Shown one piece after another: positions 16,110 through 22,888 of a stretch of 64,000 bases of DNA; position 1 is the first letter of the stretch, and the number at the start of each line of letters is the position of its first letter. Under the pieces are notes generated by a model, which was given only the letters and a program-made list of their open reading frames with translations, searched no databases and was not told where the DNA came from. The position numbers and the translations under genes are program-made. The DNA comes from Elusimicrobiota bacterium (GTDB lineage Bacteria > Elusimicrobiota > Elusimicrobia > 2-02-FULL-39-32): NCBI GenBank assembly GCA_021730935.1, contig JAKFYJ010000004.1, positions 78,412 through 142,411 of the forward strand, in the 5' to 3' direction.

Positions 16110-16165
16110 TGGTAACACAGGAGACTTTGGATCTCCCATTCATGGTTCGAGTCCATGCCCCCGAG
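16095..16165 (+). tRNA. tRNA-Gln (anticodon TTG)
   Basis: A 71-base cloverleaf read by eye. The acceptor stem is TCGGGGG/CCCCCGA, the D-stem GTGT/ACAC and the anticodon stem GGAGA/TCTCC. The loop CTTTGGA gives anticodon TTG. A 4-base variable region (CATT) precedes the T-stem CATGG/CCATG with loop TTCGAGT, and the discriminator base is G. The 3' CCA is not encoded. The 5' 15 bases are also the spoVG coding end, and the spoVG TAA stop falls at the D-stem/D-loop junction. Confidence 0.94.
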
Positions 16166-16179
16166 CTTTATTCGTCATT

Positions 16180-17571
16180 TTGAATAATTTTTCCGTATTG
16201 GTTTTGGCCGCGGGCGAAGGCACGCGGATGAAGTCTCTGACCCCGAAAGTCCTGCACAAGGTTTCGGAGGTTCCGATCCTTATTCGGGTCCTGAAAACCG
16301 CGCAGGCGCTCCATCCCAAATCCGTGGGCGTCATCATCGGAAGCGGAGCGAAAGAAGTTCAGGCCGCGGTGGGCGACGCCAAAGGCCTGGAATGGATCTT
16401 TCAAAAAGAACGCAAAGGTTCGGGCCACGCGGTCAAGTCGGCCTCAGCCTGGATCAGGAAACACGCGGCGAAATCGTCGGACCTCATGATCCTCTGCGGC
16501 GACACCCCGCTCTTGAAAGCGGAAACGCTCCGGGCGTTCCGAGAGGCGCATCTGACGGCGGGAAATGCCGCCACCGTGCTTTCGGCCAAGATGGACAACC
16601 CTTTTGGATATGGAAGAATCGTCAAGGATGATCTCGGGCGCGTAAAAAAAATTGTCGAAGAAAAAGACGCTTCTTCAGCCGAAAAAAATATCCATGAAGT
16701 GAATTCGGGCGTTTATTGTTTCAGGGCCGAAAAGATTTTGGAAGCATTGCCGCGAATAAAGAACGAAAACGCGAAGAAGGAATATTATCTGACGGACGCG
16801 ATAGAGATTTTGGATAAAGGCGGGGACCGTGTGGGCTCCGTGGTCATGAGACCCGGGTCCCTCGAAACCGTGGGCGTCAACTCGCGGGTGGAGCTGGCCG
16901 CGGCCGAAGCGCAGGTCCAGAAAGAAATTTCGGAGCGCCATATGTTGGAGGGCGTCACGATTTTGAATCCAGGATTCACCTTCATCGGCCCTGAAGTGAA
17001 GATCGGGAAAGACACGGTGATTTTGCCCGGCACGATGATTTCAGGAAAAACCGTCATCGGCGAAAACTGCAAGATCGGGCCCAACGCCTATATCGAAGAC
17101 TCAACGATTGCGAACGGAGCGGAAATCCGGGCCTCATTTGTTTATGGGGCCACCATAGACGAAAGCGTGAAGATCGGGCCGTTCAGCCACATCCGCCAGG
17201 GCACGCATGTGAAGGCCGGGGCGCGTGTGGGCAATTTTTCGGAAGTGAAAAAGTCCGTCATCGGCAAGGGCTCCAAGGTTTCGCATTTGAGCTATATCGG
17301 CGACTGCGAAGTGGGGGACGAGGTCAATGTTGGGGCCGGAGTCATCACCTGCAACTATGACGGCGTGAACAAGCACAAGACGGTGATCGGCAAAAAAACT
17401 TTCGTCGGGTCCAACGTGAATTTGGTGGCGCCAGTCGTGGTCGGAGAAGAAAGCGTGATCGGAGCCGGGTCCACCATCACGGAAGACGTCGCGTCTCATT
17501 CGCTCGCTTTAGCCAGGCCCTATCAGATCGTGAAAAAAGATTGGGTAAAAAAGAAAAAGGGGAAAAATTAA
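16180..17571 (+). CDS. glmU: Bifunctional UDP-GlcNAc pyrophosphorylase / GlcN-1-P acetyltransferase
   Basis: A 463-residue GlmU starting at TTG, 14 bases after the tRNA. The N-terminal uridylyltransferase has VLAAGEGTRMKS (residues 6-17) and, further on, CGDTPLL. The C-terminal left-handed beta-helix of hexapeptide repeats (IGENCKIGPNAYIEDSTI, VGNFSEVKKSVIGKGSKV) ends with the acetyl-CoA site NVGAGVITCNYDG. It makes UDP-GlcNAc for peptidoglycan and LPS. With glmS (49224) and glmM (55703) the whole hexosamine route is in this window. Its stop overlaps the prs start by one base (TAATG). Confidence 0.96.
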   Translation: MNNFSVLVLAAGEGTRMKSLTPKVLHKVSEVPILIRVLKTAQALHPKSVGVIIGSGAKEVQAAVGDAKGLEWIFQKERKGSGHAVKSASAWIRKHAAKSSDLMILCGDTPLLKAETLRAFREAHLTAGNAATVLSAKMDNPFGYGRIVKDDLGRVKKIVEEKDASSAEKNIHEVNSGVYCFRAEKILEALPRIKNENAKKEYYLTDAIEILDKGGDRVGSVVMRPGSLETVGVNSRVELAAAEAQVQKEISERHMLEGVTILNPGFTFIGPEVKIGKDTVILPGTMISGKTVIGENCKIGPNAYIEDSTIANGAEIRASFVYGATIDESVKIGPFSHIRQGTHVKAGARVGNFSEVKKSVIGKGSKVSHLSYIGDCEVGDEVNVGAGVITCNYDGVNKHKTVIGKKTFVGSNVNLVAPVVVGEESVIGAGSTITEDVASHSLALARPYQIVKKDWVKKKKGKN

Positions 17572-18575
17572 TGTCTACGATTGTGGTCGAAAAATCGCCC
17601 GCTAAACTCAAAAAACCCGCTCCTCAGCCGGACCCGGGCCTGAAAATTTTTTCGGGCAACTCCAACCTGCCTCTGGCCGAAGAGATCTGCTCGATTTTGA
17701 ACCTGCCGCTCGGGAAAGCCCATGTGGGCCGATTCCCCGACGGTGAGTGCGAAGTGAAGATTGAAGAAAATGTCCGCGGGGCGGATTGTTTCGTGATCCA
17801 GCCGACCTCTTTTCCTGCCAACGACAATTTGATGGAACTCCTTTTGATTATGGACGCCTTGAAACGCGCCAGCGCCAACCGCATCACTCCCGTTTTGCCT
17901 TATTATGGATATTCCAGGCAGGACCGCAAAGCCGAGCCCCGCGTTCCCATTTCTGCCAAGCTCGTCGCAAACTTGATCGGCGCCGCCGGAGCCGACCGCG
18001 TGCTCACCATGGACCTTCATGCCGGACAAATTCAGGGATTTTTTGACATCCCCGTGGACCATCTTTATGCGAACCCCGTCATCATCGATTATTTCAAGAA
18101 GAAACCTTTCGTCGTCGACAAAGAGCCCCTCGTCGTCGTGTCTCCGGACGCGGGCGGCGTGGAAAGAGCGCGGGCATTCGCAAAACGCCTGGGCGCGGAA
18201 CTTGCTGTTGTGAACAAGCGCCGCATTTCTCCCAATGAAGCCGCCGTCATGAGCATCATCGGCGACATCAAGGGCAAAAATGTCATCATCATCGATGACA
18301 TCGTGGACACGGCCGGAACTCTCTGCAAAGCCATTGAAGCGCTCCACAAAGAAGGCGCCAAGAAAATTTATGCCAGCTGCGCTCACGCCATTTTGGCCGG
18401 GCCCGCCATCGAGCGCTTGAGCCATGTTCCCATCGAAGAGTTGGTCGTCACCAACTCCATCCCCGTAAACCAAGCCAAACCCAAATATCTCACCGTGCTT
18501 TCCGTCGGCCGTCTGCTTGCGGAAGCCATCAAGAGGATCCATTCCGGGTCTTCGGTGAGCGAACTTTTTGTATAA
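17571..18575 (+). CDS. prs: Ribose-phosphate pyrophosphokinase (PRPP synthetase)
   Basis: A 334-residue PRPP synthetase making the ribosyl donor for purines, pyrimidines, His, Trp and NAD. GNSNLPLAEEI and the basic flexible loop YYGYSRQDRKAEPRVP mark the ATP site. VIIIDDIVDTAGTL (about residues 240-253) is the PRPP-binding loop. An N-terminal extension of about 20 residues rich in Lys and Pro precedes the usual start. The ATG at 17571 overlaps the glmU stop. It supplies PRPP to the pur/pyr operon at 22885-35351. Confidence 0.95.
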   Translation: MSTIVVEKSPAKLKKPAPQPDPGLKIFSGNSNLPLAEEICSILNLPLGKAHVGRFPDGECEVKIEENVRGADCFVIQPTSFPANDNLMELLLIMDALKRASANRITPVLPYYGYSRQDRKAEPRVPISAKLVANLIGAAGADRVLTMDLHAGQIQGFFDIPVDHLYANPVIIDYFKKKPFVVDKEPLVVVSPDAGGVERARAFAKRLGAELAVVNKRRISPNEAAVMSIIGDIKGKNVIIIDDIVDTAGTLCKAIEALHKEGAKKIYASCAHAILAGPAIERLSHVPIEELVVTNSIPVNQAKPKYLTVLSVGRLLAEAIKRIHSGSSVSELFV

Positions 18576-18607
18576 ACACAATAAACAAAGGAAATAGGTA
18601 AACTCAA

Positions 18608-19360
18608 ATGCAAACAGTAACCTTAGAAGCTCAAACCAGAGAATCCCTCACGCAGGGAAAAATCAACGATCTCCGCAGGTCCGGGGCCATCCCCGCCGTC
18701 CTTTATGGAGCGAGCTCGAAAAAAGGAGAGAAGAACGCTCTCCTCCACATCAATGAAAAGATTTTCATGAAGCTTCTTCAGAAAGAGGGCGCGAACGTGC
18801 TTTTGGAGCTCCACATGGGTTCCGACAAAACGAACGCCGTCATCAAGGAAGTTCAGCGCGATTATGTCACGCGGAAACTCATCCACGTCGATTTTCAGCG
18901 CGTGGACATGACCAAGAAACTCGAAGTGAGCGTGCCTCTGCACCTCGTCGGCGAAGCCCCGGGCGTCAAACTCCACGGCGGCATCCTGGAACACATCACC
19001 CGCGAAGTGCGCGTGAGCTGTTTGCCGAAAGACATCCCTCACCAGATCGACATTGACATTTCCAAACTGGACATCGGCCACGGCATCAATGTGGCGGACT
19101 TGCCCAAGCTGGACGGCGTGCAGATCTTGACCGACGCGCACCAGCTGGTTGCCAACGTGGTTGCTCCGACGGAACTTGAAGAAGTCGCCGCCACAACCGC
19201 GGTCGGCGCCGCAGAGCCCGAAGTGATCCTGAAGGGCAAGAAACCCGAAGAAGGCGAAGAAGGAGCCGCCGCCCCTGCCAAGGGAGCCGCACCCGCCAAG
19301 GGCGCAGCCCCTGCCGCTGGAGCCAAAGGCGCCGCTCCAGCCGCTCCGGCCAAGAAATAA
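18608..19360 (+). CDS. rplY: Ribosomal protein bL25 (CTC/TL5 form) with Ala-Pro-Lys tail
   Basis: A 250-residue large-subunit protein binding 5S rRNA. The N-terminal L25 domain (residues 1-95, with GAIPAVLYG) is followed by the TL5/CTC C-terminal domain (about 96-190, LHGGILEHITREVRVSCLP and IDIDISKLDIGHGINVADL). A low-complexity tail of about 50 residues made of KGAAPA-type units follows; its role is unknown, though such tails are common on bL25 of several phyla. SD-like AGGAAATAGG precedes the ATG. It is placed between prs and pth, as in Bacillus. Confidence 0.95.
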   Translation: MQTVTLEAQTRESLTQGKINDLRRSGAIPAVLYGASSKKGEKNALLHINEKIFMKLLQKEGANVLLELHMGSDKTNAVIKEVQRDYVTRKLIHVDFQRVDMTKKLEVSVPLHLVGEAPGVKLHGGILEHITREVRVSCLPKDIPHQIDIDISKLDIGHGINVADLPKLDGVQILTDAHQLVANVVAPTELEEVAATTAVGAAEPEVILKGKKPEEGEEGAAAPAKGAAPAKGAAPAAGAKGAAPAAPAKK

Positions 19361-19363
19361 GTT

Positions 19364-19915
19364 TTGGCTATCCGCTTCATCATCGGGCTCGGGAATCCCG
19401 GGGTGAAGTTTGAGGACACGCCTCACAACCTGGGGCGCGCGTTGGTGGAAGGCATCGCCAGAGCGCAAAAACTTTCCTGGAACGAGGAGGGCTCATTCTT
19501 GAAAACCAAGAGTGAACCCTCCTTCGTTATTTTAAAGACCTTCATGAACAATTCCGGCGCCGCTGTCCGTGACCTTCTCCAAAAATCGGGCTGTTCGTCA
19601 GAAGAAATCCTCGTCTGTTATGACGATTTCGATATTCCGGTTGGAAGCCTCCGCATCCGCAAGAAGGGAAGCGCCGGCACCCACAACGGCATGCGAAGCA
19701 TCACCGAAATCCTCGCCACCGAAAATTTCCCCCGCCTAAGACTCGGCATCGGCCCCGCCTCCAAAAGCGAAGACCTTAAAGACTATGTTCTGCGTCCCAT
19801 CTCCAAATCCCAGCAGAAAGAATATGAAGCCATGCTGGATCGCGCCTCGCAGGCGATAGAAACCATAACAAAAGAGGGGCTAGAAAAAGCGATGAATGGG
19901 TTTAATTCAAAGTAA
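19364..19915 (+). CDS. pth: Peptidyl-tRNA hydrolase
   Basis: A 183-residue Pth that frees tRNA from prematurely released peptidyl-tRNA. IIGLGNPGVKFEDTPHNLG (residues 6-24) carries the catalytic His, CYDDFDIPVGSLRIR the catalytic Asp, and GSAGTHNGMRSI the substrate loop; GTHNG replaces the commoner GGHNG. It starts at TTG (19364), three bases after the rplY stop. It ends the conserved ispE-to-pth block; beyond it base composition drops sharply towards AT. Confidence 0.94.
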   Translation: MAIRFIIGLGNPGVKFEDTPHNLGRALVEGIARAQKLSWNEEGSFLKTKSEPSFVILKTFMNNSGAAVRDLLQKSGCSSEEILVCYDDFDIPVGSLRIRKKGSAGTHNGMRSITEILATENFPRLRLGIGPASKSEDLKDYVLRPISKSQQKEYEAMLDRASQAIETITKEGLEKAMNGFNSK

Positions 19916-19921
19916 CGCGTT

Positions 19922-20575
19922 ATGTCTAAAGATCAATATAAAGGCATTTGGCTGAGTCCCAGTGTTGCCGTTGAGAGATTTAATCAACTAGTGGAAAAAT
20001 ATGGGGTAGAGAATGCTGTTTCAGATGATCGTTTCAAACCTGAACGAGAAGCCTGGGTTATGGCAATGTTTCTGTTTGGTTTAAGGAAAATAACAAGACA
20101 AGAATTTTGGTTGGAGTTGGAAACAGTAGATTCTACACCAGACGCTTATGGTTACTATCTCGAGGAAGTAGACGGAAAAAACTATCGAAGAATTATGTCA
20201 GTAGAAATAACTGAATTTGAAGAACATTCAGAAGATATTTTTAGTGTAATAAAAAATAAAATTAATAGGGCATACCCAACACATTATATATTGCTAGTTT
20301 ATGCACGAAAAGCCGGAGTTATTAAACCGTCAGAAGTTTTTGAAAAGATTCAAAAAACAACAATACCTTTTGCGGAGATATGGATATTAAGTGCGGTTGA
20401 TTCAGAAGATAAGTTTCAAATAACCAAAATTTTTCCCGATTTTGACCAGACAAATTTTAGTCTTAAAAGTTCTCTAGAAAATAACAAAAGCCAAGGACCT
20501 TTTGCAAAATCTGATGGGCGTAGTTCTCAGCCAGGCAAAAGAAATTTAGGAACAATTTTTTTTCCATTACCATAG
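19922..20575 (+). CDS. AT-rich orphan gene, unknown function
   Basis: A 217-residue protein I do not recognise. It has no signal peptide or membrane helix. A core of alternating strands and helices runs through YYLEEVDGKNYRRIMSVEIT, IFSVIKNKINRAYPTHYILL and FAEIWILSAVDSEDKF, followed by a polar low-complexity C-terminus (from about residue 180). The strand-helix-strand pattern around an EITEFEEHSED stretch recalls nuclease-like folds, but no complete active site is visible, so no function is claimed. Codon use is strongly AT-biased (ATA, AAA, TTA), unlike the flanking genes, which suggests recent transfer. It follows pth by six bases and converges on the higA antitoxin, four bases away. Confidence 0.7.
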   Translation: MSKDQYKGIWLSPSVAVERFNQLVEKYGVENAVSDDRFKPEREAWVMAMFLFGLRKITRQEFWLELETVDSTPDAYGYYLEEVDGKNYRRIMSVEITEFEEHSEDIFSVIKNKINRAYPTHYILLVYARKAGVIKPSEVFEKIQKTTIPFAEIWILSAVDSEDKFQITKIFPDFDQTNFSLKSSLENNKSQGPFAKSDGRSSQPGKRNLGTIFFPLP

Positions 20576-20579
20576 AAAT

Positions 20580-20885
20580 TTACGCCGCGATCGCCTTCAC
20601 GCGTTGCCAATCTTTGGAATCGTGGTGAGCGTGCCAGAGATCGTAGTTCTGCTGGAGGCCGAGCCAAAGCCCGGGGCTCGTCTTGAAAGCTTGGGAAAGG
20701 CGCAAGGCCATGTCGGAGGTCACAGCCCCTCTGCAGTTGATGATTTTGGAGAGCGTTTTGCGGGACACCCCTAATTTTTTGGCCATATCCGAAACGGAGA
20801 GCTTGAGGGGTTTCATATAATCCCATTTGATAATCTCTCCCGGATGCGTTGGGGGTCTTTTTCTTTCTAATAGCGGCTTAATCAT
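20580..20885 (-). CDS. higA: HigA-family antitoxin (HTH, XRE type)
   Basis: A 101-residue antitoxin of the HigA/VapI family. THPGEIIKWDYMKPLKLSV is the family N-terminus. The XRE helix-turn-helix follows (SDMAKKLGVSRKTLSKIING-type motif), then MALRLSQAFKTSPGLWLGLQ, typical of HigA. It neutralises the adjacent toxin and usually represses the operon. The ATG at 20885 lies one base after the toxin stop; an upstream ATG at 20909 would add eight residues overlapping the toxin. Gene order is toxin first, as in other higBA loci. Confidence 0.93.
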   Translation of the reverse strand: MIKPLLERKRPPTHPGEIIKWDYMKPLKLSVSDMAKKLGVSRKTLSKIINCRGAVTSDMALRLSQAFKTSPGLWLGLQQNYDLWHAHHDSKDWQRVKAIAA

Positions 20886-20886
20886 G

Positions 20887-21165
20887 TCAGTGATAGTCCA
20901 GATAGTCAATCATATATGAATCTCCGTTCTCAAATCTAAAAGTTATTCTCCAATTCCCAGAAACTCTTACAGACCATAGCCCTTCCATGTCTCCTTTTAG
21001 CAGATGCAGGTCATAGTTGGGTGCATTCAAATCCTGTGCGCTGTCGGCATTTTCCAGCCGTTCCAGAATATTTGCTAATTTCTTTGCATGCTTGGACTGA
21101 ACGCCTCGGAGAGACCCTTCATTGAAGAACTCCTCCAGCCCCTTGTGCCTGAAACTCTTTATCAT
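20887..21165 (-). CDS. higB: HigB-type RelE-superfamily mRNA interferase toxin
   Basis: A 92-residue toxin. IKSFRHKGLEEFFNEGS is the family opening, AKKLANILERLENA the central helix, and GLWSVRVSGNWRITFRFENGD the RelE-fold core with the conserved Arg/Trp region. HigB toxins cut mRNA on the ribosome. The promoter TTGACA-17-TACACT lies immediately upstream, with a palindrome inside the spacer and only two bases between the -10 and the ATG, so translation may be leaderless. Together with higA it forms a complete type II module. Confidence 0.93.
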   Translation of the reverse strand: MIKSFRHKGLEEFFNEGSLRGVQSKHAKKLANILERLENADSAQDLNAPNYDLHLLKGDMEGLWSVRVSGNWRITFRFENGDSYMIDYLDYH

Positions 21166-21167
21166 AG

Positions 21168-21196
21168 AGTGTAACCCATAAGGTTACAGTTGTCAA
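21168..21196 (-). promoter_or_regulatory. higBA promoter with palindromic operator in the spacer
   Basis: On the minus strand TTGACA (21191-21196) and TACACT (21168-21173) are separated by exactly 17 bases. The inverted repeat TGTAACC-N5-GGTTACA (21170-21188) overlaps spacer and -10, the expected place for autorepression by HigA. Confidence 0.7.
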
Positions 21197-21210
21197 GGGC
21201 GATTTTTAAC

Positions 21211-21252
21211 TCCGTTTTCATGTCTAAATTATATGGAATCGCTGAAAACGGA
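21211..21252. repeat. 10-bp inverted repeat with 22-base loop in the higB/phosphoesterase gap
   Basis: TCCGTTTTCA (21211-21220) and TGAAAACGGA (21243-21252) are perfect arms. No T-run follows the arms in either direction, so this is not a typical terminator. With the direct repeat nine bases further on it fills the intergenic gap 21197-21312, where I see no gene. Confidence 0.5.
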
Positions 21253-21260
21253 AGAGCGGC

Positions 21261-21285
21261 GAATTATGTCAACCTGTGTAGGAAT
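21261..21285. repeat. 25-bp direct repeat, copy 1
   Basis: Begins GAATTATGTCAACCTGTGTA and ends GGAAT. It matches copy 2 (22716-22740) at 22 of 25 positions; the only differences are three adjacent bases (AAC against TAT). The two copies flank the metallophosphoesterase and brnTA genes. Confidence 0.6.
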
Positions 21286-21312
21286 TAGTAAACTAAGTAA
21301 GGAGGTTCGGTT

Positions 21313-22125
21313 TTGAATAAGAAATTGAAAATTTTTCTGGCAATCACAGTCGCGGCGGCGTGTGGGGTTTTTATATATGCGGTTGCGATTGAGCCTTTTT
21401 TGATCGAAGTCACCCATCACTCTGTTTCAGCACCTATACATACACCCCTTAAAATAGCTCACCTCACAGACCTCCACACGAAGGGGATTGGGCGGAGGGA
21501 GGAAAAACTCCTATCAATACTTGACGTCGAAAAGCCGGATATCATCGTGGTCACAGGGGATACGAACTCTGGCGGGGCAAACTATGGCGATTGCAGGAAA
21601 CTGCTGTCGCGGTTTAAGGCCCCGTTTGGGGTATTTCTCGTGAGGGGAAACTGGGAAAATTGGTTTCCTCTTGAAGGTTCTGAAGAGCACGAATTCTATA
21701 GGTCTCTCGGAGTTACATTCCTGCTGAACGAGAATACAAGGGTTAATGATGAAGTGAGTATTGTTGGATTGGACGAGATGGTTTGGGGCCAATCAAGACC
21801 TGAAGCGGCTTTTAAAGGAATAGATCCGAAATCATATACCATCGCCCTGTTTCATTCCCCTGCAGAATACGATGAAGTCTCCGCTCGATGCAATCTTGCC
21901 TTCACAGGGCATTCTCACGGAGGTCAAATTTGCCTGCCTTTTATCGGTTCTGTCTGGCTTCCCAGAGGATGCGGAAGTTATGTTAAAGGATGGTATTCAA
22001 AGGGAGATTCTAAAATGTACGTCAGTCGGGGGTTGGGAACCTCTATTTTGCCGATGAGGTTATTATCTCGTCCAGAAGTTGCGTTTTTCTACATCACGCC
22101 GCGTGCTTTAAAAGCGTCTCGTTGA
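21313..22125 (+). CDS. Membrane-anchored metallophosphoesterase (YkuE/YaeI-like)
   Basis: A 270-residue calcineurin-like phosphoesterase. An N-terminal helix (residues 5-28) anchors or exports it. Metal motifs run in order: IAHLTDLHT, VVTGDTN, VRGNWENW and FTGHSHGGQI. The third motif has Trp for the usual His of GNH(D/E), a variant I know from this membrane-bound subfamily. Relatives act on phospholipid or lipid A precursors, but the substrate here is unknown. It starts at TTG with a strong SD AAGGAGG. It lies between the two direct repeats, and its last ten codons overlap brnA tail to tail. Confidence 0.85.
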   Translation: MNKKLKIFLAITVAAACGVFIYAVAIEPFLIEVTHHSVSAPIHTPLKIAHLTDLHTKGIGRREEKLLSILDVEKPDIIVVTGDTNSGGANYGDCRKLLSRFKAPFGVFLVRGNWENWFPLEGSEEHEFYRSLGVTFLLNENTRVNDEVSIVGLDEMVWGQSRPEAAFKGIDPKSYTIALFHSPAEYDEVSARCNLAFTGHSHGGQICLPFIGSVWLPRGCGSYVKGWYSKGDSKMYVSRGLGTSILPMRLLSRPEVAFFYITPRALKASR

Positions 22126-22360
22126 TGATCGTCTGATATCCCATTCCGCGCTTTTTGGCAAGGGCTCGGGCCCATTTGAGGGCTCTGGGGTGGATGCGGA
22201 TGTGAATGTCCTGATATTTCAGGAGAGGGCCTTTGGGCGGACGGCCGCGGAAAGGGCGCTTGATGCCAAAAGTGTTTTCGATCGCTTTCTTGAAAAAACG
22301 GAGCTCTTTAGGAGTTGCCCGCCGCGCTTTTGAAAAATCAAACTCTTTTATTTTGCTCAT
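22094..22360 (-). CDS. brnA: BrnA-type antitoxin
   Basis: An 88-residue protein. The N-terminal part SKIKEFDFSKARRATPKELR is typical of BrnA. The C-terminal ribbon-helix-helix (IHIRIHPRALKWARALAKKR followed by GMGYQTIINETLL) binds DNA. It counteracts BrnT and represses the operon. The ATG at 22360 follows a good SD (GGAGG); an upstream ATG at 22387 is less likely. It overlaps brnT by 23 bases and the phosphoesterase gene by 32 bases on the opposite strand. Confidence 0.9.
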   Translation of the reverse strand: MSKIKEFDFSKARRATPKELRFFKKAIENTFGIKRPFRGRPPKGPLLKYQDIHIRIHPRALKWARALAKKRGMGYQTIINETLLKHAA

Positions 22361-22625
22361 AAATCCTCCTCTCTCTTTGGGTGGCAAATCTCGCGCTGAT
22401 AATTCTCACTGCCCGTTCCGGCTGTCGAATCGTGAACACAACAACCACTATGCCGAACCCGGAGTCTCCAATCAGCCAATGCCTGCGTTCTTGATCAGAA
22501 TGTTTCCTGTCTTCCAAGATGCAATAATAAGGATCGTCGAAAGCGCAGGCCGCTGACTCAAAACTAATGCCGTGCTTGATGGCGTTGAGTTCCGCCTTGT
22601 CATCATCCCATTCAAAATTTTCCAT
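22338..22625 (-). CDS. brnT: BrnT-type RNase toxin
   Basis: A 95-residue BrnT toxin of the RelE-like fold. FEWDDDKAELNAIKHGISFE is the family signature. FDDPYYCILEDRKHSDQERR and the end VRIISARFATQRERRIYEQ contain the conserved His and Arg residues. BrnT cleaves RNA under stress and is inhibited by BrnA. The promoter TTGACA-17-TACACT lies directly upstream with four bases between -10 and ATG, matching higB, so this transcript may also be leaderless. Confidence 0.93.
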   Translation of the reverse strand: MENFEWDDDKAELNAIKHGISFESAACAFDDPYYCILEDRKHSDQERRHWLIGDSGFGIVVVVFTIRQPERAVRIISARFATQRERRIYEQNKRV

Positions 22626-22629
22626 TTAT

Positions 22630-22658
22630 AGTGTACACTGAAAATACGAGGGTGTCAA
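22630..22658 (-). promoter_or_regulatory. brnTA promoter with palindrome at the -10
   Basis: TTGACA (22653-22658) and TACACT (22630-22635) on the minus strand, with a 17-base spacer. The perfect 10-bp palindrome AGTGTACACT (22630-22639) covers the -10 and is a likely BrnA operator. Both boxes are identical to those of higBA. Confidence 0.7.
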
Positions 22659-22715
22659 GTCCCCTCAAGCTCCTTTGGGATAGGATATCCATAATAGAGG
22701 CGAAGGGTTAGAGGG

Positions 22716-22740
22716 GAATTATGTCTATCTGTGTAGGAAT
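22716..22740. repeat. 25-bp direct repeat, copy 2
   Basis: Begins GAATTATGTCTATCTGTGTA and ends GGAAT; see copy 1 at 21261-21285. It lies in the brnT-purS gap (22626-22849), which otherwise shows only a 7-bp inverted repeat CCGCAAG/CTTGCGG at 22787-22805 and no gene I can support. Confidence 0.6.
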
Positions 22741-22822
22741 GCGAGGGTTTGTCTCCATCTTCGGCGAAAGCCCAGCGCCCTCCTTGCCGCAAGGCCCGCT
22801 TGCGGTCACATTCGCAAAAAGA

Positions 22823-22828
22823 TAAAAT
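22823..22828 (+). promoter_or_regulatory. Candidate -10 box of the purine-pyrimidine operon
   Basis: TAAAAT in an AT-rich stretch, 21 bases before the mini-ORF and 56 bases before the purS ATG. It is the best -10 match in the gap. No -35 consensus, riboswitch or PurR-like box is recognisable. Confidence 0.3.
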
Positions 22829-22849
22829 AATACTCGTTCCAATCAAATC

Positions 22850-22888
22850 ATGCATTCAATCTCTAAAGTGAACCGTCCTTCAAGATGA
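22850..22888 (+). CDS. 12-codon leader ORF coupled to purS
   Basis: ATG-start mini-ORF encoding MHSISKVNRPSR. Its TGA overlaps the purS ATG as ATGA, the same stop-start overlap used throughout this operon, and purS has no Shine-Dalgarno of its own. It could deliver ribosomes to purS by coupling or act as a leader peptide. An ORF this short may be chance. Confidence 0.3.
   Translation: MHSISKVNRPSR

Noticed and set aside
19922..20575. Calling the orphan gene a restriction endonuclease
   Set aside because: An acidic EITEFEE stretch is suggestive, but no full PD-(D/E)xK or other nuclease motif can be read, so no function is assigned.
22787..22805. Inverted repeat CCGCAAG/CTTGCGG as a terminator or riboswitch
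   Set aside because: The stem is 7 bp with a 5-base loop and no T-run follows; no purine riboswitch core is present.
22655..22855. 66-codon minus-strand frame in the brnT-purS gap
   Set aside because: No recognisable domain, no SD, and it spans the direct repeat and probable purS promoter; too weak to call.
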